From positions 558,001-622,000 of the forward strand of contig NZ_JAMXSB010000001.1 of assembly GCF_024124665.1 (NCBI RefSeq): a stretch of DNA of 64,000 nucleotides, in the 5' to 3' direction. The position numbers were made by a program, and so were the translations under genes. This stretch comes from Pleionea sp. CnH1-48. Lineage in GTDB: Bacteria > Pseudomonadota > Gammaproteobacteria > Enterobacterales > Kangiellaceae. Position 1 is the first letter of the stretch; every line of letters begins with the position of its first letter. The notes below the pieces were generated by a model. It was not told the origin of the DNA. It did no database searches and saw nothing but the letters and a program-made list of their open reading frames with translations. This document shows, piece by piece, positions 43,978 to 53,475 of this stretch.

Positions 43978-46056
43978 TCACTTTAATTGGATAATTTCTG
44001 TGTCACCATCATGTTTCTTTACGGTTATGACAGATTCGGCAGATTGCGGCATGGTGATCATGTTGCCAGGAAAGTCCTTATTCAATTGCTGTACCGTGGT
44101 GGTATCAAGAGGCAAAAAATTAAACTGCCACCCGGTCTCATCTTCGTTAACAAAATACAATCCTTGATCCGTTAACGACCAATGATACGAATAGGTCAAT
44201 GGGCTGGAGGTTTTGATAAAACTCTCCTTACCAGATGCTTTATCAACAACCCAAAAACCACTTTCATCTATTCTTGAAATATAAATACGGTCCGAATGGA
44301 AAGCTTCCAGAGCAATAAAAGCATCTGGCTTTATTTCGATGGACTCAACTCCTCCGGTTTGTGTATCTAACTCAAACTGTTGCCAAAGCCCAGCACTCTT
44401 ACGAACCACAAAAGCCCGTTCGTTATTTGAGCGCCAACTAAAATTATCAAAATAGCCCTTAGACTGCTCGCTCCAGGTCATTGTTTGACGAACCAGATCA
44501 TAGATAAACCACTGGCCTGCAGCAGTCCCTCCCAACTTATTGCCCTGTGGATTAAAACTCAATGAAGTAAAGCGAATGTTAGTTTTGAGTTCAGTTAACT
44601 GCCGTGGTAGCCTTTGGTCGTTCGAATACCACAACTGATAATCGCCCGTTCGATTCGATATCCAGGCCAATTGTTCTCCATCAGTTGATATGGCGGGCAA
44701 GTAATCAAAGTAAGAAGAACTGGCCAGAGTCTCTAACTCATTCCCCAGAAGGTCCGTTCGGATAATGTCACTGGATATTAGCGATCCTTTAATAGCCGCA
44801 ACACTTAATGCTTTATCATCCAGCAACACTGGCGCTCTAACTTGCACCATGGAGCGCGTTAATAATGACCTCTTCTCTGCTGCTATATCAAAACTGACAA
44901 TCTGATTGGATTGGTCACGGTACACCAAGTGCGTATCTTCAGAACTCCAACTAATGGTATACAGAGGCACATCGACACTATCGATTAAACGACTTTCCCA
45001 GGTTTCGGTTTGATAAAGCCATATTTCAGTCCCCAGCATATTCTTACTTCTTAGAACAGCCAGATAATCTCCCGAGTGCGACAAACGAATATAATAATCG
45101 CCTTGCCCATTCGGTGGCGGCGACGTCACCTGCCAACCATCGCTACGTCCAATAGAATATGAAAACACTCGAAAAGGAACTTCTAAAGAGCTCGACTCTA
45201 CATAATAAAATCCCTGATTATCCGGCCATAGCTCGACCTGTGAGCTTAAGGAATCGGCAACACAAGATTTAACGCTGCGAATATTATCTAACTGACGTTT
45301 TTTGCTATTAAAATCAGCCAGCATAAACTGACAACTATTTTCTGAAAAACGGGTAAATGCCAGCAGCTGATTGTCACTCGACCATTTTGCAAACTTATCA
45401 TCAAAACTCCCTTGAGTGAGCGGGATGAGATCATTTTGATTGATGTCTTTTAAATACAACTGCCAGTACTGCTCACCTTCAGGCTTATGACTAAAGGCTA
45501 ACCATTTTTCGTTGGGGGATACATCCGGGTAAAATTCAAGACCACGTAAATGCGTCAATGGTTGATTAGAAGATTGGTGTTCGATCAGGTTAGCGGCTTC
45601 TTTACCAAACAGCCCCCAAAAAGATAGCAGCGCCATTCCTACGGCCGAAGGTACCAACCAAAAAAACAAACGCCTTTTAGGCTGTTCTGTTTCATGTTCT
45701 GGCTCAGGTTTAACGTAAGGAGCAACTTGCGCAATCAAACGATAACCGACTGTGGGTCGATTCTCGATATAAGTTTTTTGGCGCTCTGTATCACCAAATG
45801 CCTTGCGTAGTGCCAAAATATGCTTGCGAACGATGGACTCTTCTTTAAATTGATCTTTATATAGGTAGTCTTCTATCGCCTTGGTAGAAATAAACTCACC
45901 TTTGTTTTCGATCAACAGCATTAATAATTGCAGTGGTCTTGAACCAATATCACTTTGCTCTCCGTCTTCTTTAATCACCAACTGGCGTTTAAAATCAACA
46001 ATAAACTGTCCGACAATCCAGGTGTCCTGTCCACTATCCGGTGGCTCATGACTCAT
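43978..46056 (-). CDS. CadC-like membrane transcription regulator with beta-propeller sensor
   Basis: 692 residues. Cytoplasmic OmpR/PhoB-type winged helix (about 12-110, 'SDIGSRPLQLLMLLIENKGE', 'ESIVRKHILALRKAFGD', 'YIENRPTVGYRLIA'), then a membrane helix ('LFFWLVPSAVGMALLSFWGL') and a periplasmic WD40/TolB-like propeller ('DVSPNEKWLAFSH', 'AISTDGEQLAWISNRTGDY'). No receiver domain or kinase is attached. It should bind DNA while sensing something in the periplasm, like CadC or ToxR. Targets are unknown; the neighbouring exported peptide and coiled-coil protein are candidates. Confidence 0.9.
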   Translation of the reverse strand: MSHEPPDSGQDTWIVGQFIVDFKRQLVIKEDGEQSDIGSRPLQLLMLLIENKGEFISTKAIEDYLYKDQFKEESIVRKHILALRKAFGDTERQKTYIENRPTVGYRLIAQVAPYVKPEPEHETEQPKRRLFFWLVPSAVGMALLSFWGLFGKEAANLIEHQSSNQPLTHLRGLEFYPDVSPNEKWLAFSHKPEGEQYWQLYLKDINQNDLIPLTQGSFDDKFAKWSSDNQLLAFTRFSENSCQFMLADFNSKKRQLDNIRSVKSCVADSLSSQVELWPDNQGFYYVESSSLEVPFRVFSYSIGRSDGWQVTSPPPNGQGDYYIRLSHSGDYLAVLRSKNMLGTEIWLYQTETWESRLIDSVDVPLYTISWSSEDTHLVYRDQSNQIVSFDIAAEKRSLLTRSMVQVRAPVLLDDKALSVAAIKGSLISSDIIRTDLLGNELETLASSSYFDYLPAISTDGEQLAWISNRTGDYQLWYSNDQRLPRQLTELKTNIRFTSLSFNPQGNKLGGTAAGQWFIYDLVRQTMTWSEQSKGYFDNFSWRSNNERAFVVRKSAGLWQQFELDTQTGGVESIEIKPDAFIALEAFHSDRIYISRIDESGFWVVDKASGKESFIKTSSPLTYSYHWSLTDQGLYFVNEDETGWQFNFLPLDTTTVQQLNKDFPGNMITMPQSAESVITVKKHDGDTEIIQLK

Positions 46057-46466
46057 AACTCATCCTCCAGGCGGTACATCAACCGGCACAATCTCATAAC
46101 TCAATAACAAAACATCCGATTCCTTCTTCTAAAAACGTGATGCAAGTGCTTATTGTCAACCATTTAAAAACAAAAAAAACGAGCAATAATCACGCGTAGG
46201 TCGATGGACGGCGAATTTCACTTATTATCAACATTTCCCTGATAATATCAAATACTTAGCCATAGCTGTTTCAGGTGAAGTGGCGCGCACAACTGCCGCA
46301 CATCTCAATTAAAAATACCCAAAGAGTAATAGAGACGCTTTCGCAATATCTCAATTAGCAAGAGTAGCAAAAACTGCTACACAAAATATTTTTTCTTTTT
46401 TACAAAACCTTTTTTCAATATCCATCGTCTTATAGAACATTACAAACCGAGTTATGGAGCAACATC
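46057..46466. other. Divergent promoter region, no gene seen
   Basis: 410 bases between the membrane regulator (-) and the coiled-coil protein (+). I see no ORF, RNA gene or clear operator, only A/T-rich runs near 46380-46430. Confidence 0.5.
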
Positions 46467-47192
46467 ATGACACCACAAAAATCTAAACCGCTTTTGGCTG
46501 TCATAGGAGTAACCTTCGCCTTTTTATTGCTGACAACAGTACACTCCTTTGCAGGCAGCCAAAGTATCGACAATATCCATCTTAGTGGCGACAAGTTAAC
46601 GATCATCAAAACTGACAATAAAGACATGATGTTTGTGATTAATGGTCGACACATAGAGTGGTCACAACTGACCAAAGAGCAACAAAAGCAAGTCAGGCAA
46701 CTGCACAACACCATGCGCGAAACGGAAGAAAAGCTGGATAAACTGGACGATCAACTCGACCTCAACGACACACGCGATGAATATCAAGACAAAATAGAAG
46801 ACATCAATGACCAGATATCCGATATCAATGATGATATGAATGATCTTGCGACAGAAATCCACGATGCAGCCATGGAGCTGGAGTATGAGTTGCAAAAGGT
46901 ACTTAAATCATCGTCAGATAATGAGCAATGGCACCAAATGATGAATGCTCACGAAAGACTGGTGAGAAGCCACGAGCAAAAAATCCAACGCTATGAAGCA
47001 AAGCTCAGAAATCAAGAAAGCAAACTGCGCCACAAAGAACAACAGTTGCGGCAAGAAGAAGAACATGTGCGCCAATACGAAGCACAGCTGCGAATAAAAG
47101 AACAGGAAATGGAAAAGCAGGAGGCTATTGTGATGGATAAGATGGATGATAGCATCAAGCAACTGATAAGCATTTTAAAAAGCGTTGAATAA
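46467..47192 (+). CDS. Exported coiled-coil protein
   Basis: 241 residues with a signal peptide or anchor ('LLAVIGVTFAFLLLTTVHSF'). The segment 'IDNIHLSGDKLTIIKTDNKD' is beta; residues ~80-235 are a long charged coiled coil with two parts, 'KLDKLDDQLDLNDTRDEYQD' and 'RYEAKLRNQESKLRHKEQQL'. Such proteins occur beside anti-sigma or membrane-stress genes, but no specific role is known. GGAG lies upstream of the ATG. A weak hairpin (47225-47251) follows. Confidence 0.7.
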   Translation: MTPQKSKPLLAVIGVTFAFLLLTTVHSFAGSQSIDNIHLSGDKLTIIKTDNKDMMFVINGRHIEWSQLTKEQQKQVRQLHNTMRETEEKLDKLDDQLDLNDTRDEYQDKIEDINDQISDINDDMNDLATEIHDAAMELEYELQKVLKSSSDNEQWHQMMNAHERLVRSHEQKIQRYEAKLRNQESKLRHKEQQLRQEEEHVRQYEAQLRIKEQEMEKQEAIVMDKMDDSIKQLISILKSVE

Positions 47193-47224
47193 CAAGAACT
47201 TCACCTATTAATACATTGGATAGC

Positions 47225-47251
47225 ACCCATGTTTTTTAAAATGGCATGGGT
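47225..47251 (+). terminator. Weak terminator after the coiled-coil gene
   Basis: Inverted repeat ACCCATG/CATGGGT with a T-rich loop and CTTAT following. Confidence 0.4.
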
Positions 47252-47403
47252 CTTATCTGCCCACCAAAAAAGCTATTTTCAATAGAGTCGTTCAATTCCG
47301 AAGAGAACAGACAAAATTTTTTTGATCTTCAATGCAATCAAATGACAATGCCAGTCGTTGTATGGATAACAGAGACAATACCTTTCATAAACAGGAGATA
47401 ATA

Positions 47404-47682
47404 ATGAAAGCATCCGTACTTACCACACTGGCTGGCGTCGCAGCTCTAACGGGTTCAGTTAGCGTACAAGCCGTTCCCGATCAACCTACTCACTGGGAAA
47501 AATGCGCAGGCATTGCCAAAGCAGGACAAAATGACTGCGGTGCCCTTGATGGCACTCATAACTGTGCAGGCCAAGCCACCCGCGACAATGATGACAACGA
47601 ATGGGTCTATGTACCTAAAGGCACCTGTAAAAAAATTACCGGTGGCAAGGTTGCCAAAATCAAACCCGCCAAAAAATCTTAG
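47404..47682 (+). CDS. bufA: Bufferin precursor (BufA1, DUF2282)
   Basis: 92 residues from ATG 47404 with AGGAG upstream. A signal peptide ('[20 protein letters not shown]') is followed by the DUF2282 core with four Cys: '[14 protein letters not shown]', 'HNCAGQA' and '[12 protein letters not shown]'. DUF2282 proteins are ribosomally made, post-translationally modified periplasmic peptides; the partner DUF692 enzyme converts Cys to thiooxazole groups that bind copper. First gene of a five-gene operon. Confidence 0.9.
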   Translation: MKASVLTTLAGVAALTGSVSVQAVPDQPTHWEKCAGIAKAGQNDCGALDGTHNCAGQATRDNDDNEWVYVPKGTCKKITGGKVAKIKPAKKS

Positions 47683-47688
47683 TCGTCC

Positions 47689-48546
47689 GTGTTGTTTCAT
47701 GACCTCCCCGGCGTTGGGGTGAGCTTAAAAGAAGCTCACCTCGATGCTATTGTAAAGCAGCAGCATCCCGTTCAATGGTTTGAGCTAATGGTTGATAACT
47801 GGATGGCTCAAGGTGGTTTTGTAAAAGCAGCCTTAAGTGGTATCAGCCAAACCTACCCAGTCACATTACATGGTGTTGGCCTTTCTCTAGGCTCTATCGA
47901 TCCTTTAAATATCAACTATCTTAAGCAGGTTAAATCTTTAATTAAGCTCACTGGTGCCCGCTGGTATTCTGAGCATTGCAGTTTTTCTTCATTTCATGAA
48001 CAACGTGTGCCTGATTTGTTGCCACTGCCCTACACCCAAGAAGCTCTCAATCATATCAGCAGTCGAATCCACTATGTACAAGATTATTTACGTCAACCTT
48101 TGCTTATAGAAAATGTTTCTTCTTATATCGTCTGCGATCATAACGAAATGGATGAAGCCGACTTCCTTGCCGAGCTAACACGCAAAACAGATTGCTATCT
48201 ACTTCTTGATATCAATAATGTTTATGTATCAGCCAGCAACCATCAATTTTGCGCTCGTGACTATATCAACAGACTACCGGTTGATCGTATTCGCCAGTTG
48301 CACCTGGCAGGCTATCATCAACAAGGAGACTGGCTCATTGACTCCCATAGTGCAGAACCCTCTAAGGCCGTATGGCAACTTTACGAGTATTTTTTAGCTC
48401 AACACAGCACCGATGTTGCCACCTTGATTGAGTGGGATAATCGAGTGCCCGATTTTGATGAACTTGTTGCCGTTCAGCAGCGAGCAACGCGCATTCAACA
48501 GCAAGCAAAAGCAGCCAAAGACATTGGACTCGAGGTAGTAGCGTGA
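47689..48546 (+). CDS. bufB: Multinuclear iron oxidative enzyme BufB (DUF692)
   Basis: 285 residues from GTG 47689, 6 bases after bufA, without its own clear ribosome site. The DUF692/MNIO TIM-barrel shows metal-binding His/Glu/Asp/Asn: 'LHGVGLSLGSIDP', 'YSEHCSFSS', 'PLLIENVSSYI', 'LLLDINNVYVSA' and 'RQLHLAGYHQQGDWLIDSH'. The enzyme uses iron to oxidise Cys of BufA. It overlaps the next gene by four bases (GTGA). Confidence 0.92.
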   Translation: MLFHDLPGVGVSLKEAHLDAIVKQQHPVQWFELMVDNWMAQGGFVKAALSGISQTYPVTLHGVGLSLGSIDPLNINYLKQVKSLIKLTGARWYSEHCSFSSFHEQRVPDLLPLPYTQEALNHISSRIHYVQDYLRQPLLIENVSSYIVCDHNEMDEADFLAELTRKTDCYLLLDINNVYVSASNHQFCARDYINRLPVDRIRQLHLAGYHQQGDWLIDSHSAEPSKAVWQLYEYFLAQHSTDVATLIEWDNRVPDFDELVAVQQRATRIQQQAKAAKDIGLEVVA

Positions 48547-49271
48547 ATTTATACCAGTGGCAGTCTCATTGCTTTCAGCAACTGCAAACACCGACTTCGT
48601 CTTCAGAAGCCTGGAACATATATCGCCAAAATGCTCAGGGAGGTTTGAGCCAGTGGCTTGAGAAACGTTACCCTCGCGTATTAACATTAGTAGGAGATGA
48701 ATGCTTTCATCAATTGGCAACCACTTTTTGTCAAAGTAATCTACCGAACTCGAGTCAGGTAGAAGATTATGGTCAGGCATTTCCTCTTTTTCTGGCAAGC
48801 TTGTCAGAAACAAACGCCAATTTATCAGAGCTTCCTTATCTAGCAGAGGTAGCGCAACTCGATAATGTTTGTTACCAGAGTTATTATGCCACCAATCGCA
48901 CTCCCTGGCCGCAGCAACACTTTTTGGCATTAACGCCAGAAGCTCAAGCTAACTGTCGATTCTTTTTAGCTCAAGATGTTTATTTACTTCAATCTGAGTG
49001 GGATTTACTATTATTAACTCAAGACAATAACACCACTCTGACACTCAATGAAATAATGCAAACGCATCAATATGTTGTTTCTCGCTCCTCACTAACGGTT
49101 AATATTCAAGAAGTTGAGCCGCAGGACTTTGCTTTACTTAATCACATAGTTCAAGGCCGCACACTTAACGAGATTGCCGAGCATTCTTCTGCTCTTCTGC
49201 CCCGCTTCACACATTTGCTCAATATTGGCTGGATAAGCCATTTTCGAGAGCAAGGGCTATGTGACTCATGA
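48543..49271 (+). CDS. bufC: BufC, DUF2063 partner of the DUF692 enzyme
   Basis: 242 residues starting with GTG that overlaps the bufB stop. The DUF2063 N-terminal part ('WNIYRQNAQGGLSQWLEKRY', 'VEDYGQAFPLFLAS', 'LPYLAEVAQLD') is typical; it brings the precursor peptide to the enzyme. The C-terminal part is winged-helix-like. It overlaps the sigma factor gene by four bases (ATGA). Confidence 0.9.
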   Translation: MNLYQWQSHCFQQLQTPTSSSEAWNIYRQNAQGGLSQWLEKRYPRVLTLVGDECFHQLATTFCQSNLPNSSQVEDYGQAFPLFLASLSETNANLSELPYLAEVAQLDNVCYQSYYATNRTPWPQQHFLALTPEAQANCRFFLAQDVYLLQSEWDLLLLTQDNNTTLTLNEIMQTHQYVVSRSSLTVNIQEVEPQDFALLNHIVQGRTLNEIAEHSSALLPRFTHLLNIGWISHFREQGLCDS

Positions 49272-49741
49272 ACCAAGAGCAACTGAATCAACTCTATCGT
49301 TATGGACTATCGCTCACTCAAAACGACAGTGATGCCTTTGATCTGGTTCAATCGGCAGTCGAGAAGTGCTTGCGAAAAACGCCGCCGAAGCTAGCAGTAC
49401 CTTATGTAAGAGCCACCATGCGCAATCACTTTATCGACCTCTGTCGTCGACATAAAATTATCGCATTTGAATCTTATGAAGATACATCAACCCTATTGAT
49501 TCATCCCGAAGAATTAGAAAGTATCATTATTGATCAACAACGATTAAGTCAATTAATGGATCAACTGAATACCAGCGAACGAGAAGTTCTGTTTTTATGG
49601 GCAGTGGAAGAATATACTGCTCAGGAAATCAGCGACGAACTTAATGTACCCCGCAATACGATTCTGTCTCGTCTGCATCGAGTGAAACAAAAACTAAAGA
49701 AGATGGACAGCACCTCTGTAACGGGAGGGAAAGCACTATGA
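49268..49741 (+). CDS. ECF sigma factor of the bufferin operon
   Basis: 157 residues. Sigma-2 region is 'YGLSLTQNDSDAFDLVQSAV' with 'YVRATMRNHFIDLCRR'; sigma-4 region is 'LNTSEREVLFLWAVEEYTAQ' and 'EISDELNVPRNTILSRLHRV'. Overlaps the next gene by four bases. Such operons are known to be controlled by their own ECF sigma factor under metal stress; I could not identify the promoter motif upstream of bufA. Confidence 0.9.
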   Translation: MNQEQLNQLYRYGLSLTQNDSDAFDLVQSAVEKCLRKTPPKLAVPYVRATMRNHFIDLCRRHKIIAFESYEDTSTLLIHPEELESIIIDQQRLSQLMDQLNTSEREVLFLWAVEEYTAQEISDELNVPRNTILSRLHRVKQKLKKMDSTSVTGGKAL

Positions 49742-50346
49742 AAAAATCCCTAAAAGAACAGACACAAGAGTATTATCAAAAGCATGAGTTGAGTCAGGCG
49801 CAGCTGTCACAGCTATCAAACTTACTCTCTGAAGATACTCAGGAGTCTACCAAACCATCTTACTCTAGCTGGAAATTTGGCAGCCTGGCGGCTGCAATTG
49901 TTTTATTTGCATCAAGTATTTTTTATTACCCTCAATACCAACAAGAACAACTGATGCAATCCATTGCGCAAGAAGTTGCAAAGAATCACTTAAAAATGAA
50001 ACCACTGGATGTAAGAACTTCTGAGCTATCGGCGATCCAGAGCCGACTTGATAAGTTAGACTTTTCACCCTTGGCTTCTAATCACTTTGCATTCTCACAA
50101 CAAAACCTTCTTGGTGCGCGTTATTGCTCCATTCAAAGTATCACCGCGGCACAGTTGCGTTTTAGAAGTACTGATACAGGCTTCAAGACTCTGTATCAAG
50201 TCCCTTATGATGCAAAGAAGTTTGGCGACATACCAGACACTGATAAAGGAGAACAACCTCTTCAACGTTACGAAAAAGGGCTACAGGTAAATATCTGGAA
50301 AGAGAAAGGATTGCTGATGGTTTCGACCCAGCCAGCTCAACAGTAA
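49738..50346 (+). CDS. Probable anti-sigma factor (single-pass membrane protein)
   Basis: 202 residues. A cytoplasmic helical N-terminus ('EYYQKHELSQAQLSQLSNLL'), one membrane helix ('FGSLAAAIVLFASSIFYYPQ' near 50-65) and a periplasmic domain with 'RYCSIQSITAAQLRF' and 'GLQVNIWKEKGLLMV'. Overlaps the ECF sigma start/stop by four bases. Position and topology fit an anti-sigma; the N-terminal anti-sigma domain is not classical. Confidence 0.75.
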   Translation: MKKSLKEQTQEYYQKHELSQAQLSQLSNLLSEDTQESTKPSYSSWKFGSLAAAIVLFASSIFYYPQYQQEQLMQSIAQEVAKNHLKMKPLDVRTSELSAIQSRLDKLDFSPLASNHFAFSQQNLLGARYCSIQSITAAQLRFRSTDTGFKTLYQVPYDAKKFGDIPDTDKGEQPLQRYEKGLQVNIWKEKGLLMVSTQPAQQ

Positions 50347-50371
50347 GAAATAAAAAAGCAGCATGAAATGC

Positions 50372-50408
50372 GCCTCTCTATAATCAGTTAGTAAGGTTAA
50401 AGAGAGGC
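50372..50408. terminator. Weak hairpin between convergent genes
   Basis: 8-bp stem GCCTCTCT/AGAGAGGC (50372-50379 with 50401-50408) with a long 21-base loop, between the anti-sigma gene (+) and the NTF2-like gene (-). Confidence 0.35.
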
Positions 50409-50421
50409 CAATGAAATCCAA

Positions 50422-51366
50422 CTAGCCTTCGTTTAAACCAAAAGCATAGCTGAATGATAACGGATTGAAGTATTCTCGAAAAAGCTTAATCTTGCCATTT
50501 TCAACATGAAAAAGACCGCCATAGTGTTGCTTGTACTTCTTGCCAGTCGGAATGATATCAACGTCGCCCGCAAACTCAACAAATATCATTTCTGGATTTT
50601 GCATCGGATAAAACACCAGCTTAGTCGTAAAGTCTGCTTCGCCGCTGTTCTTTGGCCAGTCTTTATAGTGCTTTATTAAGTTCGCTTTACCGACAACGCG
50701 CTTAGGGAATCCCTTTGGAGAATAAGGCATCTCTTGGATGGCATCTTCGGCCCAAACCTTAGCAAATCTATTCATGTCTTTATTTTCTAGCGAGTGAAGA
50801 AAATCAAGAACAGCCTGACGGGTCTTTTGGCGAACAATATAACCCGAAGGCTTGTTTTTTAAGTTTTCTAGCGCAGAAGCAAAAACCTCTCGAGTTCCTT
50901 TTTCTGACAGCAAACTAAACTTATGAGCGTTAATTTGCCACACGCCATTGTGCTTATGTAATTGATAGCGGTAGCTGCCTTGCACCTGCCAATATAAATC
51001 TGCAACCCAATGCTCAGCGACAACATCTGCGGAGGCCATAGCCGTTTTACCATTGTGGCTGACTTTAATGTTACTTACTTGATGATGAGTGCGGTCGAAA
51101 CCAGGCAGTATGCTGGCCCATTCGGTCATGATTGCCTGTGGACTTTTTAGTTCAACTTCACCACCTGACAACGAAGAATAATCTAATTCAACTTCTGGAG
51201 CATAGAGTTTTTCTAACTCACTAAAGTCTCCAGTATCCGCCAGAAGTCCAACACTCTGGACTATAGTTTTAATGGCTGCATCGTCTTTAGCATTGGCATA
51301 AACATTCAATGAGCTTGAAGCAATTATCGTCATAATCATATACCCTACGTAATTCATTAGTTTCAT
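50422..51366 (-). CDS. Exported protein with two SnoaL/NTF2-like domains
   Basis: 314 residues with a signal peptide ('YMIMTIIASSSLNVYANA'). Two SnoaL/NTF2-like folds follow: about 25-160 ('IVQSVGLLADTGDFSELEKL', 'MTEWASILPGFDRTHHQVSN') and 175-310 ('AVLDFLHSLENKDMNRFAKV', 'VVGKANLIKHYKDWP', 'FHVENGKIKLFREYFNP'). Such folds are enzymes or small-molecule binders. It is 11 bases downstream of an alpha/beta hydrolase in the same operon, controlled perhaps by the AraC gene upstream. Confidence 0.78.
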   Translation of the reverse strand: MKLMNYVGYMIMTIIASSSLNVYANAKDDAAIKTIVQSVGLLADTGDFSELEKLYAPEVELDYSSLSGGEVELKSPQAIMTEWASILPGFDRTHHQVSNIKVSHNGKTAMASADVVAEHWVADLYWQVQGSYRYQLHKHNGVWQINAHKFSLLSEKGTREVFASALENLKNKPSGYIVRQKTRQAVLDFLHSLENKDMNRFAKVWAEDAIQEMPYSPKGFPKRVVGKANLIKHYKDWPKNSGEADFTTKLVFYPMQNPEMIFVEFAGDVDIIPTGKKYKQHYGGLFHVENGKIKLFREYFNPLSFSYAFGLNEG

Positions 51367-51377
51367 CAGTTCCCCCG

Positions 51378-52331
51378 CTACAGATTAATAGAGAAATGCT
51401 TTGCCACTTCATCAGAAGCAATTTTCATAGGCTTTGCACCATCATAAAAGTCAAACTGAGTGATGCCTTCTAGCCAGATACTTTTTGCACGATTACCAGC
51501 CTGTTTGATGTACTTTTTGACACCTTGAGGAATCGCTGCGGCTTCTGAGTGAATCAGTAATGTTGGTTTTTCGAGTAGTGCTGCTGTTTTGATAGCATCA
51601 TAGGTCAGCCAAGGCTCCCAGGTCATCACATTGAATTGATTGTCGTAGCTTGAAATCGCTCCCCGCTTTGTATCCGTATAGTAGCCCTCTCCTTGCATAA
51701 CAGCACTCTTATCATCAATACTGGCCGCAGGAACGATGGTTGATTGTCCAGTTTTCTGGTATTGCGATTTAGCGGCTCGACTCGCTGCCAACAAAGGCTT
51801 AACATGCTCCCCATAAACCTGCGCAACAATTTCAGCATCGTGATACCAAGGTGCTACCACAGCAACCGCCTTAATCACTTTGCTTTGTAGTGCAGCGTCC
51901 GTTGCGTAGCCAGCCGAAGCACAGATACCTAACGCCCCCACTTTTACTGGATTAACCTCGGGACGCTGTGCGAGAAAATCAGCCGCCGCCACAATATCTT
52001 TCGTTTTTTCAGTCGGATTTTCGACAAACTTAATATCACCGCCAGAAGCGCCCCAGCCTCTAAAATCAAAGGCTAACGCAGCATAACCTCTGTCGGCGAG
52101 CTCTTGAGCATAACCTCCAGCCATTTGTTCTTTAACACTCGTCCAGGATCCCGTCACAATAACCGCAGGCAGCTTCTGTCCATCTTTATAAGTATCAGGA
52201 AGATAAAGATCTCCCGCGAGAGTTTGCCCATTGCTTTTAAAAGAGACTGACTTTTTTACGGCACCATCGGCAAAAGGAGTCATCAGTCCAAAAGCGCTAA
52301 TAAGGGCAATAGAGGTTACAAGTTTCTTCAT
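51378..52331 (-). CDS. Exported alpha/beta hydrolase (dienelactone hydrolase-like)
   Basis: 317 residues with a signal peptide ('KLVTSIALISAFGLMTPFADGA'-type, cleaved near 24). Motifs: 'PAVIVTGSWTSVKEQM', 'LAFDFRGWGASGG', nucleophile elbow 'GALGICASAGYATD' and 'LLIHSEAAAIPQGVKKYI'. The elbow has Cys at the nucleophile position (GxCxSxG), as in dienelactone hydrolases. No clear His partner is visible in the last third apart from 'AKHFSIN'. It forms an operon with the double NTF2 protein; likely acts on a small ester or lactone outside the cytoplasm. Confidence 0.8.
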   Translation of the reverse strand: MKKLVTSIALISAFGLMTPFADGAVKKSVSFKSNGQTLAGDLYLPDTYKDGQKLPAVIVTGSWTSVKEQMAGGYAQELADRGYAALAFDFRGWGASGGDIKFVENPTEKTKDIVAAADFLAQRPEVNPVKVGALGICASAGYATDAALQSKVIKAVAVVAPWYHDAEIVAQVYGEHVKPLLAASRAAKSQYQKTGQSTIVPAASIDDKSAVMQGEGYYTDTKRGAISSYDNQFNVMTWEPWLTYDAIKTAALLEKPTLLIHSEAAAIPQGVKKYIKQAGNRAKSIWLEGITQFDFYDGAKPMKIASDEVAKHFSINL

Positions 52332-52444
52332 AACGATTCTCCAGAGGTTTCTTGCTACACATAATGATTCAGTTGATGTGTAAACTGTAACCTGGCTGAG
52401 CTCGTTACTCTTGAATCTGGCTGATTAGTTTTTGAAGATTTCTG

Positions 52445-53347
52445 CTATTGTTGTTGGCGAAATGCCTTAGGAGTTTGGCCGATGAACTGCTTAAATACAC
52501 GAGAAAAATGTGCTTGATCAGAAAACCCACATCGAATTGCGATATCGATCATGGGATAATCCAGTTCCATGAGCAATTCTTTGGCTCTTTCCACCCGATA
52601 ACTCATAACAAACTGATGTGGAGTACTGCCTATGGTTTGCTTAAACAGGCGAGAAAAATGAGCATTACTTAAACCAGCTTCTGTCGCCAAATGATCAATA
52701 GGAATTTCGTGCCCAAAATTCTTTTTGACATAGTCGAGCACTCGCTTGTAGTGGCGAGAAGTAAAGCTCTTATTAAAATCAAAGTCAGACTCTGGTTCAG
52801 CTCCATACTTGTGGATCAACTTCGTTAAAAAGACGCGGGCAAAACTCTCGAACATCACATCAGAGCCGACTTCACTCTTTAAAGCATTCATCAGCATAGT
52901 AGCGGCTTCGGTAATGTCTTCGTCAACAAATATCGGAATGTCTTTGAGTTGCTTTTCGCCCAGTAATATTCCCAATTCTCGTTGCGCAAACTTCTCCAAT
53001 TTATCCGGCTCTAAGGTAATCACAATAACTTTGGATTTCGCATGCCAACGCCAGCCCGAACGAATACCTGCAGGCGTTACAACAATTTCATTTTTATGAT
53101 AGACAAACTCTCGATGCTCTTTGTCACGCCAATTTTCGACGCGATGAGGTTCTTCCTTTAAGTTAATCAAAATATGGTGCTGTTCGAATACTTCGTGAGG
53201 CATTTCTCCTGGTTCTGCCTCAAAAAACTCGAGCGACAATAACTCCATTGCCGAAGGCTTATTTAAGTCGGAGCTCTTAATCAGAGGGCTTTCTGGGTAC
53301 ACATCTTGGTAACGCGAAGGCATCTTATGGCTTTCAGCCTTGAACAT
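52445..53347 (-). CDS. AraC family transcriptional regulator
   Basis: 300 residues. A cupin-like sensing domain (about 40-170, 'HHILINLKEEPHRVE', 'VVTPAGIRSGWRWHA') and a C-terminal pair of helix-turn-helix units ('IPIDHLATEAGLSNAHFSRL', 'MIDIAIRCGFSDQAHFSRVF'). It is upstream of and parallel to the hydrolase-NTF2 operon, 113 bases away, and probably activates it. Start ATG 53347 or 53323; neither has a clear ribosome site. Confidence 0.9.
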   Translation of the reverse strand: MFKAESHKMPSRYQDVYPESPLIKSSDLNKPSAMELLSLEFFEAEPGEMPHEVFEQHHILINLKEEPHRVENWRDKEHREFVYHKNEIVVTPAGIRSGWRWHAKSKVIVITLEPDKLEKFAQRELGILLGEKQLKDIPIFVDEDITEAATMLMNALKSEVGSDVMFESFARVFLTKLIHKYGAEPESDFDFNKSFTSRHYKRVLDYVKKNFGHEIPIDHLATEAGLSNAHFSRLFKQTIGSTPHQFVMSYRVERAKELLMELDYPMIDIAIRCGFSDQAHFSRVFKQFIGQTPKAFRQQQ

Positions 53348-53475
53348 AGATAATTGCTACAGTTATAACGCATAATAAAGACAGAAACAATATTAGAGCC
53401 CATTAAGGAGTTACATATAGACCTATATCTATTTCAAGGTGACCGACATAGTCAGACAATGAAAGCAACGATGAT

